Shown here in pieces: positions 35,841-46,445 of a DNA stretch of 64,000 nucleotides; the stretch's first letter is position 1, and every line of letters begins with the position of its first letter. This DNA is from Bipolaris cookei (Eukaryota; Ascomycota; Dothideomycetes; Pleosporales; Pleosporaceae). Under the pieces are notes generated by a model. That model was not told where the DNA came from and did not search any database. It worked only from the letters and a program-made list of their open reading frames with translations. Location of the stretch: NCBI GenBank assembly GCA_002286855.1, contig NRSV01000004.1, positions 434,001 to 498,000 on the forward strand, in the 5' to 3' direction. Position numbers and translations under genes: made by a program.

Positions 35841-36908
35841 ACGTCTGGGATGGGCGAACCGCTCACAGTGCCAAGACCCCACCCATTTCACGACTGTTAT
35901 ATGACTGTTACAACTCAACCACAATAGTAAATAGAAATTATAATAAACTATTCTACTTGGAAACAAATTCCACATCTTGCTTACAAGTGCGCAATTTGTG
36001 CCCTATCTCACCACATCGTCCACAGCGCCTTTGCGATGGTTCACCTGCCTCAACACGCGCTCTCTTCTTTACCTTCTTCCCATCACTACGCGCCCCAAAC
36101 TCTCTTAGAGTTGCCAACCTATGTCCCTCTTCAACTGTTGAAGTGCTCCAGCCACTTTATACCAAGCTCATTCGTCGTCCAGCCATTCTCAGAGACCCCA
36201 ACAACCTAATCCTTAGGCAGACTTTCTTCCTTGTACCAGACAGAGAGGTGGTGCTTGCCTTGAAAGATGATAAAGGGTGGGATCGCTCAGCCAACTGCGC
36301 TGGCACAAACCACGCTGGCAACCCACTCCCGGTTGCTCTGCTGCAAGGATTTCAGCCTTGCTTGACGCTTAGAGGCTGTGACTACTGCTGACGCGTTATG
36401 CATGCCCATCATGAAGCCCGTCTCATCAAAATTGTATATATCGTTCTCCTGGATCCCCATACTTGGCTTTAGTATTCTGTACAAGGCGGAACCAGCGCTG
36501 CATAAGCTCAGGATCTTCACAGAGGGCTCTCTTATAATCGTAGTTTCGATTGAACTTTGACAGTAGAGAGGCGTACTGGAAATCCTCGCCAGTCAAGATC
36601 CAGAATATGGTCACAAAGCGTCTTCTCTTCTATCACAAGGAGTCTCATTAAATTGGGCTGGATATCTTGTCGAGAAGAGATTCCAGCAAGCCGATCACTA
36701 GGAGTTCTTCGGGAAACGTTTTACAGTGCTACAGCACGTTGCTGGCTAAGTGTCGCGTCTTTTTGAATAGCTAGTATTGGAAGCTGTATTTGGAATTCCC
36801 TTAAAGTGTTTTGCACGTTGCGGTATTGTGGCATCGCGTGAAACAATGGTAATATGGTCAAAGTTGGTGGGGTCTTGGCACTGTGAGCGGTTCGCCCATT
36901 TCAGACAT
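35841..36908 (-). mobile_element. Internally deleted pogo/Fot1-like DNA transposon
   Basis: Terminal inverted repeats of about 40 bp are visible at both ends (GGGCGAACCGCTCACAGT read inward), flanked by TA at 35839-35840 and 36909-36910, the Tc1/pogo target site. On the minus strand a transposase remnant reads DYKRALCEDPELMQRWF, YNFDETGFMMGMHNAS and GVSENGWTTNELGIKWLEHFN, then jumps to VEEGHRLATLREFGARSDGKK and a CCHC-like knuckle CGRCGEIGHKLRTC. The second and third catalytic Asp regions are missing, so a deletion of about 0.7 kb removed the core. The element cannot move by itself. Confidence 0.88.
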
Positions 36909-36910
36909 TA

Positions 36911-37226
36911 GCGTACGTAGCGAGTGTTGAACTTTGTTTATTTTTATCTGTGTAAGAGCACAGGAGAGAATACTGTAGTAATAAATGTCATCGCCTGTCA
37001 ACCATCTCAAGATTCACTTGCAAGCAAAAATGAGAAGAGACATTATAACCAATGACAAGATTTTGACATTGTTAAGCTATAGACAAATTGATTTGATAAA
37101 GATAGTATATACAGAAAAGAATCCACCAGCTCAGCTAGCACAGCACGTAACCAAAAACCACACCTCTCATCTTCCAGTCGTTCAGAGAGCTATCAGGCCA
37201 TTCGTTTAATATTCTCAGAGAAGAAT
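36911..37226. other. Gap between pogo remnant and xylanase
   Basis: About 316 bp of AT-rich sequence form the 3' flank of the xylanase gene. I see no gene. Confidence 0.45.
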
Positions 37227-37997
<771 letters not shown>

Positions 37998-38095
37998 TTT
38001 GATGGTGTTGTTGTTAAGTGAATGAAGCGAAGGGAAGTGGTGGTTGTGGTGATGGTTGGTGAAGATAGTCTGCCTTGGAGCCGACTCAGGGTGGC

Positions 38096-38101
38096 TTTAT
38101 A
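38096..38101 (-). promoter_or_regulatory. TATA box of the xylanase gene
   Basis: A perfect TATAAA lies on the minus strand about 100 bp upstream of the xylanase ATG, in the context GAGTATAAAGCC. This is typical of inducible fungal hydrolase genes. Confidence 0.55.
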
Positions 38102-39895
38102 CTCGCCCTCCCGTGGCATGTGAGTGGAAACAAGACCGGATGTTGTGCACAGCCAAGACAAACATCCTCGTCATGGTAGCGGTGTTCCATCTGCTAGAGT
38201 AATATCAGCTAGGATGTAGATCGAGCAGCAGGGCGGAAAGTAGGCCGTAATCTGTTTGACTTGGCTTTTTCGTAAAGAAAGCGCTCAGGAGGAGCTGGCT
38301 TGAGCCAATGGAAGAAGAGACGTGACCAAAAGTTTCGTGTTTCGAAAAAAATCGGCAATGATGGTTGGCTGCAGAGATGAAACGGCATGGGTGGGGCAAG
38401 GCTGTGAAGTCATTTACTTAGAGGCTGCAATCTGCTCCGTCCGGACTTATGGCTCCCAAAAGGAATCGCGCTGCAGCAGCAGCGGAGACCAACCTCTCCA
38501 CTCAAGCCTCCCACTGTTCCGTATGCATATGCCAAGCTTTCCACTTTTAATCTTTGCCCACGGTTAAAGAATCACTTGGCAGGAGTCGCGAATCCAACAG
38601 CCGTGAGCTTGTTTAATCAAACTGAAGCCGTGAAACACGTGTGGCGCTTGGGCGAGGCGAAGATGGTGCGTGAAGCTGACCAGTCGTTCCCGACCCCGAG
38701 TCTATTATTGAGTGTGGTATACGGCTTGATGGGCGCTGTGTAACGAGTGTACCTTGGTGCCCAGACGGTGGAAGCGTAGTTAGTGATGAGAAGGGGCAAA
38801 GATCTGCGGCGAAGGCGTCTAACTCCCTGACGAAATCAGCATATTTGCCGGCCCCACGTGTCATGCGCTCCGGCTTCTCCCCGTGCAAACGCATCTGTTC
38901 TAGACCAGAAGGCCAGCAAAGGAAACATCCATCCTTCCAAAAAAACATTGCGGATGACGGGACACTCCACCGTTAACGATGGAAGTCTCCACGCCAAGCC
39001 GAGCCAGGTGGCGGCCCGGGTTTCATCAACGTTGCTCCCAGAACCAGGCAATCGTCACGCAACAGCCGCACATCCGAGAAATGCCTGTATCCTATACCAG
39101 ACCCATACGCAATGTAGCCAGGGTATGTGTAAATGATTTTTTTTTGCTGTTGTGCACTGGCGCATGAAGCCATGACAAACATACGCATATCAGGTCATGC
39201 ACACAGCCGCTACATTTGCTTCTGCCGGCTCGACAAGCTACACTAGCCTTACAGGCATGCCGTTTGCCGACGTAATACGGAGAATTATATACGCCTCCAT
39301 CGTGCTAGTGATCTGGGGAACTTTAGCCCCACGAATCACCATTTAACCACAGTTATTGTGCAAACCAACGTTACAAATCGCCTTTACTAGCCTTCTACTA
39401 GCACAATAGGCGCCTGCACCCCGGATTTGAGGGGTACATGTGCATGGAATTATGTCCTCGGGTGCCGAGTGTCTTGGTACTGCACAAGATGTCTTGTCCA
39501 GGCTTGTCCCGGCGGAAGAAGTGGTATTGTGTGGAGCTTGATTCAACCGTTGTTTTATGAAGGGTAAGGCCGTATACGAAGGACTGTGCGGAGAATGAAA
39601 CAACAACTTGAAAGGCTCAGAATATACAGAGGTGCTTTTCAGAAGTTCTTGCTGACAGGGGTCATCTGTATTACTGCCGAGGTACTACCGGAGGTTGATC
39701 GGATCTGTCCCGCCGCCCCTCCTTGTATTCATCACCAGCTACAAGTCGAATTGTTTCTTTAATATGAAATGGAATACACTCTATCCAAGACTGGATTTGG
39801 TGTTGAGGCAGTGTTGGCACGACAAAGGCCTTAATTGAGTCAAACAACTGCAGTTGCATAAAACGCTAAAATGAAGACTTGACTGATTCGACTAG
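38102..39895. other. Long non-coding stretch upstream of the xylanase
   Basis: About 1.8 kb without a convincing gene. The part next to 38102 should hold the xylanase promoter; I did not find a clear GGCTAA-type XlnR site. Short frames on both strands lack motifs, and no element ends are recognisable. Confidence 0.4.
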
Positions 39896-40079
39896 TTACT
39901 GGGCTATCGACGTAGCTCTATACTCAGTAGTAGCAGGCAAGGCTGCAACTGCTGAAATGTGTTCCCTTGCTGAGACGCGTATGCCTTTGCTGACACTTGT
40001 ATGCCCGTAGCAAGACCGAGGTAAGACTGGTGTCGTCAGCTCGATTCCAACATATGTCCCAATAGACAGCTCCTGCCAC

Positions 40080-41620
40080 CTAGTGTAGCCATACCTTTGC
40101 CTCTTCTGCTCTGTTTTTCGGTGCCCCTTTGCTCATTATTCTCCTTTTGAGCCATGACCAAGCTGGCTCAATAGCGTTGAGATCAGGTGAATTACCACAC
40201 CAGATAAGCCGCTCTACACTCTGTTGTTCATATATTATACGCTGCGCATGATGAGCATGCGAAGGAGCCTTGTCTTCTTGAACAACTGTACGTGGTCTCC
40301 CTTTTTGACACTCCTTTGCGAAGGGTATAAGCTTTGGGAGTAGAACTTCAGTCTGGTAGCGCCATCAATCAACACCATCTCCACCATCACTAGACTCCGC
40401 AACAATCAACTAAGTGGGTCCTAGAGAGTTCAAATTAGATTGATTGATTACTTCTTTAGGCCTAGTACTTTCCTGTACAAGTTTAACCTCTAGATAGATA
40501 GATAAGTGGGGCTCTGGCAGAGTCCGGATTGAATTGCTTGTTGCGGACTGTGACCATCACGAGTTAGCTTACCAGTCTCTTTTGTGAATCTCCACTGAGG
40601 AGATTTGCCTGACTTGTTTCTTAATCCTAACCTCTTCATGTCCGTTGTGAGCTCCCACTGCTCTCTCATCATACTTGGGAACAAGCAAGCGTGCTTGCCT
40701 GCTTGCTTGTTACGCTTGGTTGCTAATTTAGAGGAGCCCGCTTGGCTTGCACTTAATTGGTGAAGGTTTATAGAGAGGCGCTTGGCTTGCCTGAATAGGC
40801 AAGCAGCCAAGCGTAATATGCAAGCAACCAAGCAAGCGTGCTTGCTTGCTTGCTTGTTCCCAAGTATGTCTCTCATCACTGGCTCCAGAGCCTTGTTCAA
40901 CTCTTCAATCTGAAGAGCTGCCTGTCTCTTCTCCTGTGCAGTCTCTGGTCTCCAGACGTGGCAGGGGCCCTTCTGATCGTATGAAAAGCAGCCCCAGAAC
41001 ATAAGCTCAGAGTAGCCCTTCCACTGCTCGCGAATGACAGATTTGGTGAATACCTCATCTGGTCGTCGTCAGACGCGATAGCCACGACACCAGTGGTTGA
41101 GCACGACGGAGGTCTCGTCTGACCAGATGACGTTTTTCCAATCCTCTACAGTCCAATCTCTATGCGCAAGACACCACTCAAGCCTCTCCTGTCTCATCCT
41201 CTGTGTCAACCCAGGCTTCCGCGTTGGCTTCGTCTTGTTGTAGCCCGCTGCTTTGAGAACTCTCCATACGGTAGTTGACAAAACGTTGTAGCCGTGAATA
41301 CTAAGGTCGCCAGCTATATCAGCACAGCTCTTCTCTCTACCGTACCTATCGCGGCGTACTTTTTCTAGGGTAGCTTCGTGGATATCTTCTTGTTTACGAG
41401 GGCGGCCAGCCTGAGGTGCATCCTCTAAGTGTTCTGGGAGAAGATTAATTGTAGGCGTATTGGGTTCAAAGCCTGACTGGCAGGCTCTGCCATAAATTAA
41501 GTCAATCGTACGTGGTGAAATACCCGTTATTGCACTGATTTGGTTAGTGGATTTGCCATCAAAAGGTGACTTTAATGTAACAATCAAAGCACGAGTGCAA
41601 ATATCAGTATTTGGAGCCAT
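40080..41620 (-). pseudogene. Tc1/mariner transposase, broken by stop codons and a MITE
   Basis: The minus strand reads a nearly whole Tc1-like transposase. It starts MAPNTDICTRALIV at 41620 with helix-turn-helix segments, then the first catalytic Asp in WKNVIWSDETS, GGCFS-like MFWGCFSYDQKGPCHV, the second Asp in VVQEDKAPSHAHHA and the Glu in NSPDLNAIEPAW, ending AKVWLH and TAG. A TGA follows GYRV at about 41066, where the family has a Trp, and a 199-bp MITE splits the frame after LEPVMR. The element is dead. Its inverted repeats were not found with confidence. Confidence 0.82.
40670..40868. mobile_element. hAT-type MITE
   Basis: A 199-bp element has inverted ends CATACTTGGGAACAAGC and GCTTGTTCCCAAGTATG and is flanked by an 8-bp duplication TCTCTCAT (40662-40669 and 40869-40876). 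Eight-base duplications and CA/TG ends are hallmarks of hAT transposons. The interior is made of AAGC/GCTT-rich inverted motifs and has no coding capacity. Taking it out with one duplication joins LEPVM and REQW of the Tc1 transposase in frame. Confidence 0.85.
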
Positions 41621-41944
41621 ATTTTATTTGAGAACACCACAAAAATATGGGTATAGCTGCTCCTCCAGCTCCCAAAAAAACAAATTATGGTGGGTGCCAA
41701 GACAGTCGGCCCAATACACACACCTGTCAATAAGAACTTTTGAAAGGCACCTCTGTACGCAGAGCTGACATTGCGTATTATCGAGGTTACGCCGCACGCC
41801 TGATGGCCTCTTTACCGCGCAGCAAGCAATATCAAGGGTTTTGCATGTCGCTTGTCGTAATATGCCGGCTGGTTGGGTCCAGCAAGCAGTAGGAAGTATT
41901 CTCTCCTTGACTAGAGACGAGAAGGCTGAAGGCCCAGGGACATC

Positions 41945-42240
41945 CACGTCAGAAGGTAATGGTCATCGCGGTGTAGAAATCACGTGACCTGGCATCCCGC
42001 CAAGAGCTGACGTTGCGCCAAGATCTGACGTCGTGCCAAGAGCTGATGTCCCGCTAAGGATGAGATGCCATGTCCTCCCAAACCTCCCTCGGAAGGATGC
42101 TTCCATGGGATGTCAGGGAGGACACAACTAGAAGCAATAAGGATGTAAGGATGGACGGATTTCATTATTACTCTCGTTGTGGTCAACTCAAATTGTACTT
42201 TCTTACTAGTTACTTTACTTAACCAGATTGTTACCTGTTA
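41945..42240. repeat. LTR-like segment with 18-bp tandem repeats
   Basis: Three copies of an 18-bp unit (CGCCAAGAGCTGACGTTG and variants) occur at 41998-42051. An inverted pair TGTCCTCCC/GGGAGGACA follows at about 42070-42122, then a T-rich stretch. The arrangement resembles a solo LTR of a fungal copia element, but clear TG...CA ends and a target duplication were not identified. Confidence 0.4.
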
Positions 42241-43129
42241 GTTTATAACGTATCTCACGGGTTCGTGGCCCACTTTTGCCAAGCCCCCGCTAAAACCACC
42301 ACATTATAGCGCAGAATAGCCCACTTTGGCCCCTATATTGTGTAATACGATGCGAGATGTCATTTAGTCTACTTCTACTAATTGCTTACATGTTCGTGCG
42401 TTATACCCACTAATATTGCACCGTCTACGCCGTTGTTGAGATGGTTCACCTACTTCAACGCCTACCCGCCTCTTTAATTTCTTCCCATCACTACGCGCGC
42501 CAAAGTCTATAAGAGCGGCTAAGCGCGCCCCATCTTCAACTATTAATAATAATAATAATAAGATCAATTTACAGTGTTACCTGGTTCCCTTTTCGGGTCT
42601 ATGAACACTTCTTGCATCTGTACAGGACAAAACCAGCTAGGTACTAGCCGTAAACATCCCTGTTCTCGTCCGTGTGTAGGGTGGAGCTTGGTTCCTTCGC
42701 CTTTCGTAACAGGTATACTTTCTCTAATCGTCGGTACTGCCGTTTTTGCCGTTGATGACCATGTTGTTCGGGTATTTCAGTTGATGTCGGTCCTTGTCGT
42801 CCTGTCGCATATGCAGGATTCGGAAAGTCGTAGCTATACTGTAGCCGCGGGTCCGATATTATCGTTGAAAGATTGGGCATTGGTCGTAACGTGTCCGTTG
42901 GGCGGTAGTGGGCCAGAACACCACCAGCCACGGGCGCCGATTTCGCTGTCCATATTGTCGAGTATCTCTTCCGTGAGTAGCCGTGAGGAGCGGCTACTTA
43001 GTCTATTGCGGGGCGGGCGCAATATGCGACAGCCTGTCAGGTTCGAACTGACGAATCATTGGAGTTATGATCCTTACCAGGGGAGTGACTAAAATTCCCC
43101 TCGACTGTCGACTGGTCCCCCGAAGAAGG

Positions 43130-43214
43130 TGTTGAGAACAGAGGAACAAGATGGGTAGTAACTGGTGTATTATCGCTTTGTTCCTCTGTTCTCAACAGGT
43201 TATGAGCCCGGGCC
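43130..43214 (+). repeat. Copia LTR remnant followed by initiator-tRNA primer-binding site
   Basis: A 68-bp unit at 43130-43197 starts TGTTGAGAACAGAGGAACAA and ends with its inverse TTGTTCCTCTGTTCTCAACA. Directly after it comes GGTTATGAGCCCGGGCC, which fits the primer-binding site of copia elements that use a half tRNA of initiator Met. The same LTR start occurs in the opposite direction at 44401 going down, and the two share about 40 bp. Confidence 0.6.
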
Positions 43215-43593
43215 AGAGAAAGATGTGGTGCTGATTCTCGATCATGGCGCGCGCAGCGGTGATGATCGTGCGGTTGAAACGTTCGGCGAGGCCGTTGGAC
43301 TCGTGGCTGTACGGTGGAGAAACTCGGTGGTTGATACCGAGCGTTGAGAAGTATTTACTCAGTTTGTTAGAGTTGTATTCACCTCCACCGTCAGCGTGAA
43401 ACGACTTGACATCAGCATCGTATTGGCGTTTGGCCATGGCGACAAAGTCCTGGATAGATCGTCGCGGCGCAGAACCCATGAGCTCAATATGCCAACAGTT
43501 CAATATCAATGAGAAGACTGGCAGACCATACCTTCGAGATCGCGATATATACGGCCCCCTCGCTGACTCCTGATCTAAATTTCGACCCCACAA
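43192..43593 (-). pseudogene. Copia-type integrase fragment
   Basis: The minus strand encodes SIQDFVAMAKRQYDADVK, FHADGGGEYNSNKL and HESNGLAERFNRTIITAA. These are the second Asp and the Glu regions of a Ty1/copia integrase core. The frame is 133 codons and lacks the zinc-binding and reverse transcriptase parts, so it is a fragment. It runs opposite to the primer-binding site next to it, showing a rearrangement. Confidence 0.82.
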
Positions 43594-44275
43594 GCAAGAT
43601 ATTACTGGAAGTACTGACTCTGGACGCCCAAAAATCGTATCAGACGATCAGTTACATGCCATGCTTAAAGCTCCAACAGAAGTTCGATCTTCTAAACTCC
43701 TAGATCAGATATCCAGAGTAGGTATATCAATGTCTAAGCGGACCGTTCAGCGCCGTCTCCGGGTGATGAATTCCAAAATCTCTTGAGCAAATCAATCCAA
43801 AAAGATCGCTCCAAACCAAGTTACTCAGAGTCTTAATTACTGCGAGAAATATCGACTCAAGCCTAGCCATAGCTTCTGGGATGGAGTGATATTCACTGAC
43901 GAAACTCTTAGGTCAATGAGCGAGCTGCCTCCATAGAATATTTTACGGGTTGAAGGTGAAAGAAATGCCGCAAAAAAACATCATCCCGACTTTATCAAGA
44001 ACAGCCGCCGACGTCCACTTTGCTGTCTGGATCAACTACTACGATCACGCACTAGATCTGATATTCTACAATGATGAGATGGACGACGTGATAGTCAAGA
44101 AACCACCACCAAAGCCGCGACATCGCCCAACGACAGAGACCAACAATGAATATCAAATTTGAGTCGTCGAGTGGGAAGCTAGTAAAGCTCGTGATCTAGT
44201 AATATCGCGGCCGGGCAACTCTATGACTGGGAGCTACTACACCAAAAATATCCTCTTGAAATATCGCGATGCCTA
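43590..44275 (+). pseudogene. Second Tc1/mariner transposase fragment
   Basis: Plus-strand translation gives SGRPKIVSDDQLHAML, ISMSKRTVQRRLRVMNSK with helix-turn-helix character, SFWDGVIFTDETL with a catalytic Asp, and later HFAVWINYYDHALD and GNSMTGSYYTKNILLKY. Several stops and frame changes interrupt it. It is unlike the Tc1 copy at 40-41.6 kb, so it is a separate family. Confidence 0.65.
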
Positions 44276-44410
44276 CCAGTCGCAGACATCGCGGGGTGAT
44301 GTACTCCGCAGTCACCTCCACCCCAATCACCGATACGACTAGCTTCTAGTCGAAGACAAAATACACCAGTTACTACCCACCTTGTTCCTCTGTTCTCAAC
44401 AGAAAGGTTT

Positions 44411-44509
44411 GACTGGTGCCGAGTTCGAACCGACGTTGCATGCAACTGGGGCACAAAATCCGTGTGCAATTGCAACAGGCCAGGCGCTTGACCATTGCGC
44501 CAAGCAGCC
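44411..44509 (-). repeat. tRNA-like SINE head (A box and B box)
   Basis: The minus strand starts GGCTGCT, then the A box TGGCGCAATGG (44502-44492) in a D-arm with GCGC stems, a long anticodon/variable part with the palindrome TTGCATGCAA, and a T arm GTCGG-TTCGAAC-TCGGC with the B box (44431-44421). The acceptor halves pair at six of seven positions, counting one G-U pair. The anticodon loop is not canonical, so it is a tRNA-derived RNA polymerase III promoter, not a working tRNA gene. Confidence 0.5.
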
Positions 44510-46024
44510 TCTTCAACTATTAAGGTCCCCTCTGCTTGAACCCATTTTCTTTTGTGCGATTTTTGTCGCGTTGCGGCCTCATTTACTGCCTTGAGTTCGG
44601 CTATCTCCCGTTGCGCCAAGGCCAGCTTATGCGCTATAATTGCTGCCCCCTTTGAGACCTTCTCAGAGGCCTCCACTATAGAAGTTGGTGAGCTATCTAT
44701 ATGCTTCTAAATCCTTGCCTTCAAAAGAGTCGATTGCGACCATAATTCAAGGGTATTTGCTTGGAGTTTGCGACTCCCAGAGCTCTTTGTTAGGTAGTAG
44801 TGGCGATGGAGTACGCAACTGCACATCAAGGGCTGAAATAACCCGTTCTAAGTCAAATAGGACCAATCCAGCCCTTCGAAACTCTCCTTGAGTATTACTG
44901 GGAGTAATTGAGCTGTCAAAGGCGCGCTTAAAGCAAGATAGGAACTCTTGTTTTGAGATGTGGTTGATCTGGCTGGGCATGAGCGCTTCGACTTGGCGTC
45001 CACATGCCTGCTTCAGAGGGGCAAAACAGCCCACATCAAGTGGTTGTAAGAGGTGAGACGAGTGCAGAGGCATACAAAGAGTAAAAATATTGTTATCTTT
45101 GCAGTAGTTTTGGAAATCTAGCGAGTTGTGGCTCTTATGGCCGTCAATAATAAGCAGCCGGTGGCTGCCTACCACTTTCTTCTTTGTATGCTCATTAAAG
45201 TGCTGCAACCACTCTAGGCCAAGCTCATTGGTCGTTCAGACGTTCTCAGAGACCCCAATAACCCAGTTCTGGGGTAAATCACCATCCTTACACCAGCTTG
45301 AGAGGTAGTGGCGCGCCTTGAGGATAATGAAGGGTGGAATTGCCCACTCGGTCGCATTAATGCCCTGGAAGACTGTTACCCACTCCCTATTGTCTGGCTA
45401 GATTTTCTTTAGCCTTCCTCTTCTTTCTAAAGCCACAACAACTGGAACAGTTGTTATCTGGCCCATCATGAAGCCTGTCTCATCAAAATTGTACGTGTCT
45501 TCATACGGGATACCATATTTGACTTTCATGCTGGCTACTAGGCTAAACCAGTCTTGAATAGCTTTAGAATCTTTGCAGAGAGCTCTTCTGTAGTCGTGCT
45601 TGCGATCAGAACACGTTTTGAGCTCAGGGCGGCGCTTGACGAACGTACTGGGCCAGTTTTGTCCAACCTGGCCTAGATTGCGCTCAGCATACAAAGACTT
45701 GGCCATATCAGCCACATCTGCGAACCTAGGGGGAAATCCACGCGCAACAAGCTCAAGCATAGTTAGATTCATTATTTTAGGCCAGCGATCTGCCTGTGAA
45801 GGTTGTCCGTCGCGTCGACTGCGTAGTGTTGTACGAGAGACGTTGTAGATAGCCACAGCGCGTTACTTTGAGAGTTTTGGGTCTTGCTTAAGAGCCTGAA
45901 GAGCGGGCTATATTTGACATTCAGTAGAAGGCTGTAAGTACTGTTATTGTTGCGACATTAGGGCGTAGTGAGTGTTTTGGTGGGGACTTGGCAAAAGTGG
46001 ACCGCGAACCCGTAAGGTACGTTA

Positions 46025-46445
46025 GTAGTTTGTCAAAACCTCCGGTTACATCTATAACTCTTTTCCACTACAAATCGCCAGACAACACTCACGGAACACT
46101 AGCGTAAAGCTCACTGGCCTTAGTAAGGGTTCGGACAGAGAAGTATAGATCCAAACCCCGTGTAACATATATGCAGAGATAGAGATAGACCACCAATCAA
46201 TGCAAAGAAATAAGAATATTCATTGATACAAAGCGAGGGTATATAGCATTGCATGCTGTGATGCTGTCCAGTAAAAAAGAGAAACAGAAAAAAAAACATA
46301 GTGTCCAACTCCACACTAACAATAGCTCGTGATTCCAGTCATAAACGTCGTGAGTCCATGCTTCTCTTTCACCTTACCAAATGAAAAAAAAGAAAAGAAA
46401 ATGGACAAAGGCAATGTCCTGTTCTAAAATCTCCAACGCGCATGA
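46025..46445. other. Gap between pogo element and GH15 gene
   Basis: About 420 bp, AT-rich with A runs, make up the 3' flank of the glucoamylase gene. No gene is seen. Confidence 0.45.

Larger units (their letters stand above)
42547..44509 (-). mobile_element. Composite insertion with tRNA-derived SINE-like ends
   Basis: The inserted block is flanked by the 14-bp direct repeat TCTTCAACTATTAA (42533-42546 and 44510-44523). Read on the minus strand it begins with a tRNA-like head and ends with a (TTA)n tail at about 42541-42560. That is the structure of a SINE mobilised by a LINE. The middle (about 42.6-44.4 kb) holds copia and Tc1 pieces, so either later insertions entered a SINE or the block was mobilised as a composite. 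Confidence 0.6.
42364..45856 (-). pseudogene. Pogo/Fot1-like transposase (DDE_1), disrupted
   Basis: Minus-strand segments from 45856 read MAIYNVSRTTLRSRRDG, YRRALCKDSKAIQDWF and YNFDETGFMMGQITTVP (first Asp), then IIDGHKSHNS (second Asp) and SSHLLQPLDVGCF (third Asp). The C-terminal part is cut by the insertion: HKRKWVQAEGTLIVEE at about 44525 continues as DGARLAALIDFGARSDGKK at 42530, ending in a damaged zinc knuckle. Two nonsense codons are visible, TAG after RGRLKKI and TGA in ENV-TTNELG. A sister copy in this window has TGG at the latter place. The gene is not functional. Confidence 0.85.
42248..46022 (-). mobile_element. Full-span pogo/Fot1-like DNA transposon, interrupted
   Basis: The inverted ends match over about 50 bp (ACGTA then ACGGGTTCG and CCACTTTTGCCAAG) and are flanked by TA at 42246-42247 and 46023-46024. 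Removing the inner insertion (42547-44509) and one 14-bp duplication leaves about 1.8 kb, the normal Fot1/pogo size. The minus strand encodes the transposase listed separately. The family moves by cut-and-paste into TA sites. Confidence 0.88.

Noticed and set aside
35957..36391. A plus-strand frame of 144 codons
   Set aside because: It is antisense to the pogo transposase remnant, whose minus-strand frame carries the zinc knuckle and DDE motif.
38613..38948. A 111-codon minus-strand frame upstream of the xylanase
   Set aside because: Composition is random-like and no start context or homology pattern is visible.
40021..41710. Inverted ends of the Tc1 element (CCAATAGACAGCTCCTGCCACC against GGTGGGTGCCAAGACAGTCGG)
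   Set aside because: The match is patchy and no flanking TA pair fits, so element ends were not called.
42574..43092. A 172-codon plus-strand open frame in the transposon island
   Set aside because: Hydrophobic, low-quality translation with no domain; the minus strand looks more like a copia polyprotein linker, so no plus-strand gene is called.
44411..44509. A functional tRNA gene
   Set aside because: The anticodon loop is not canonical, the acceptor has a mismatch, and the sequence forms the end of a mobile insertion, so it is called a SINE head instead.
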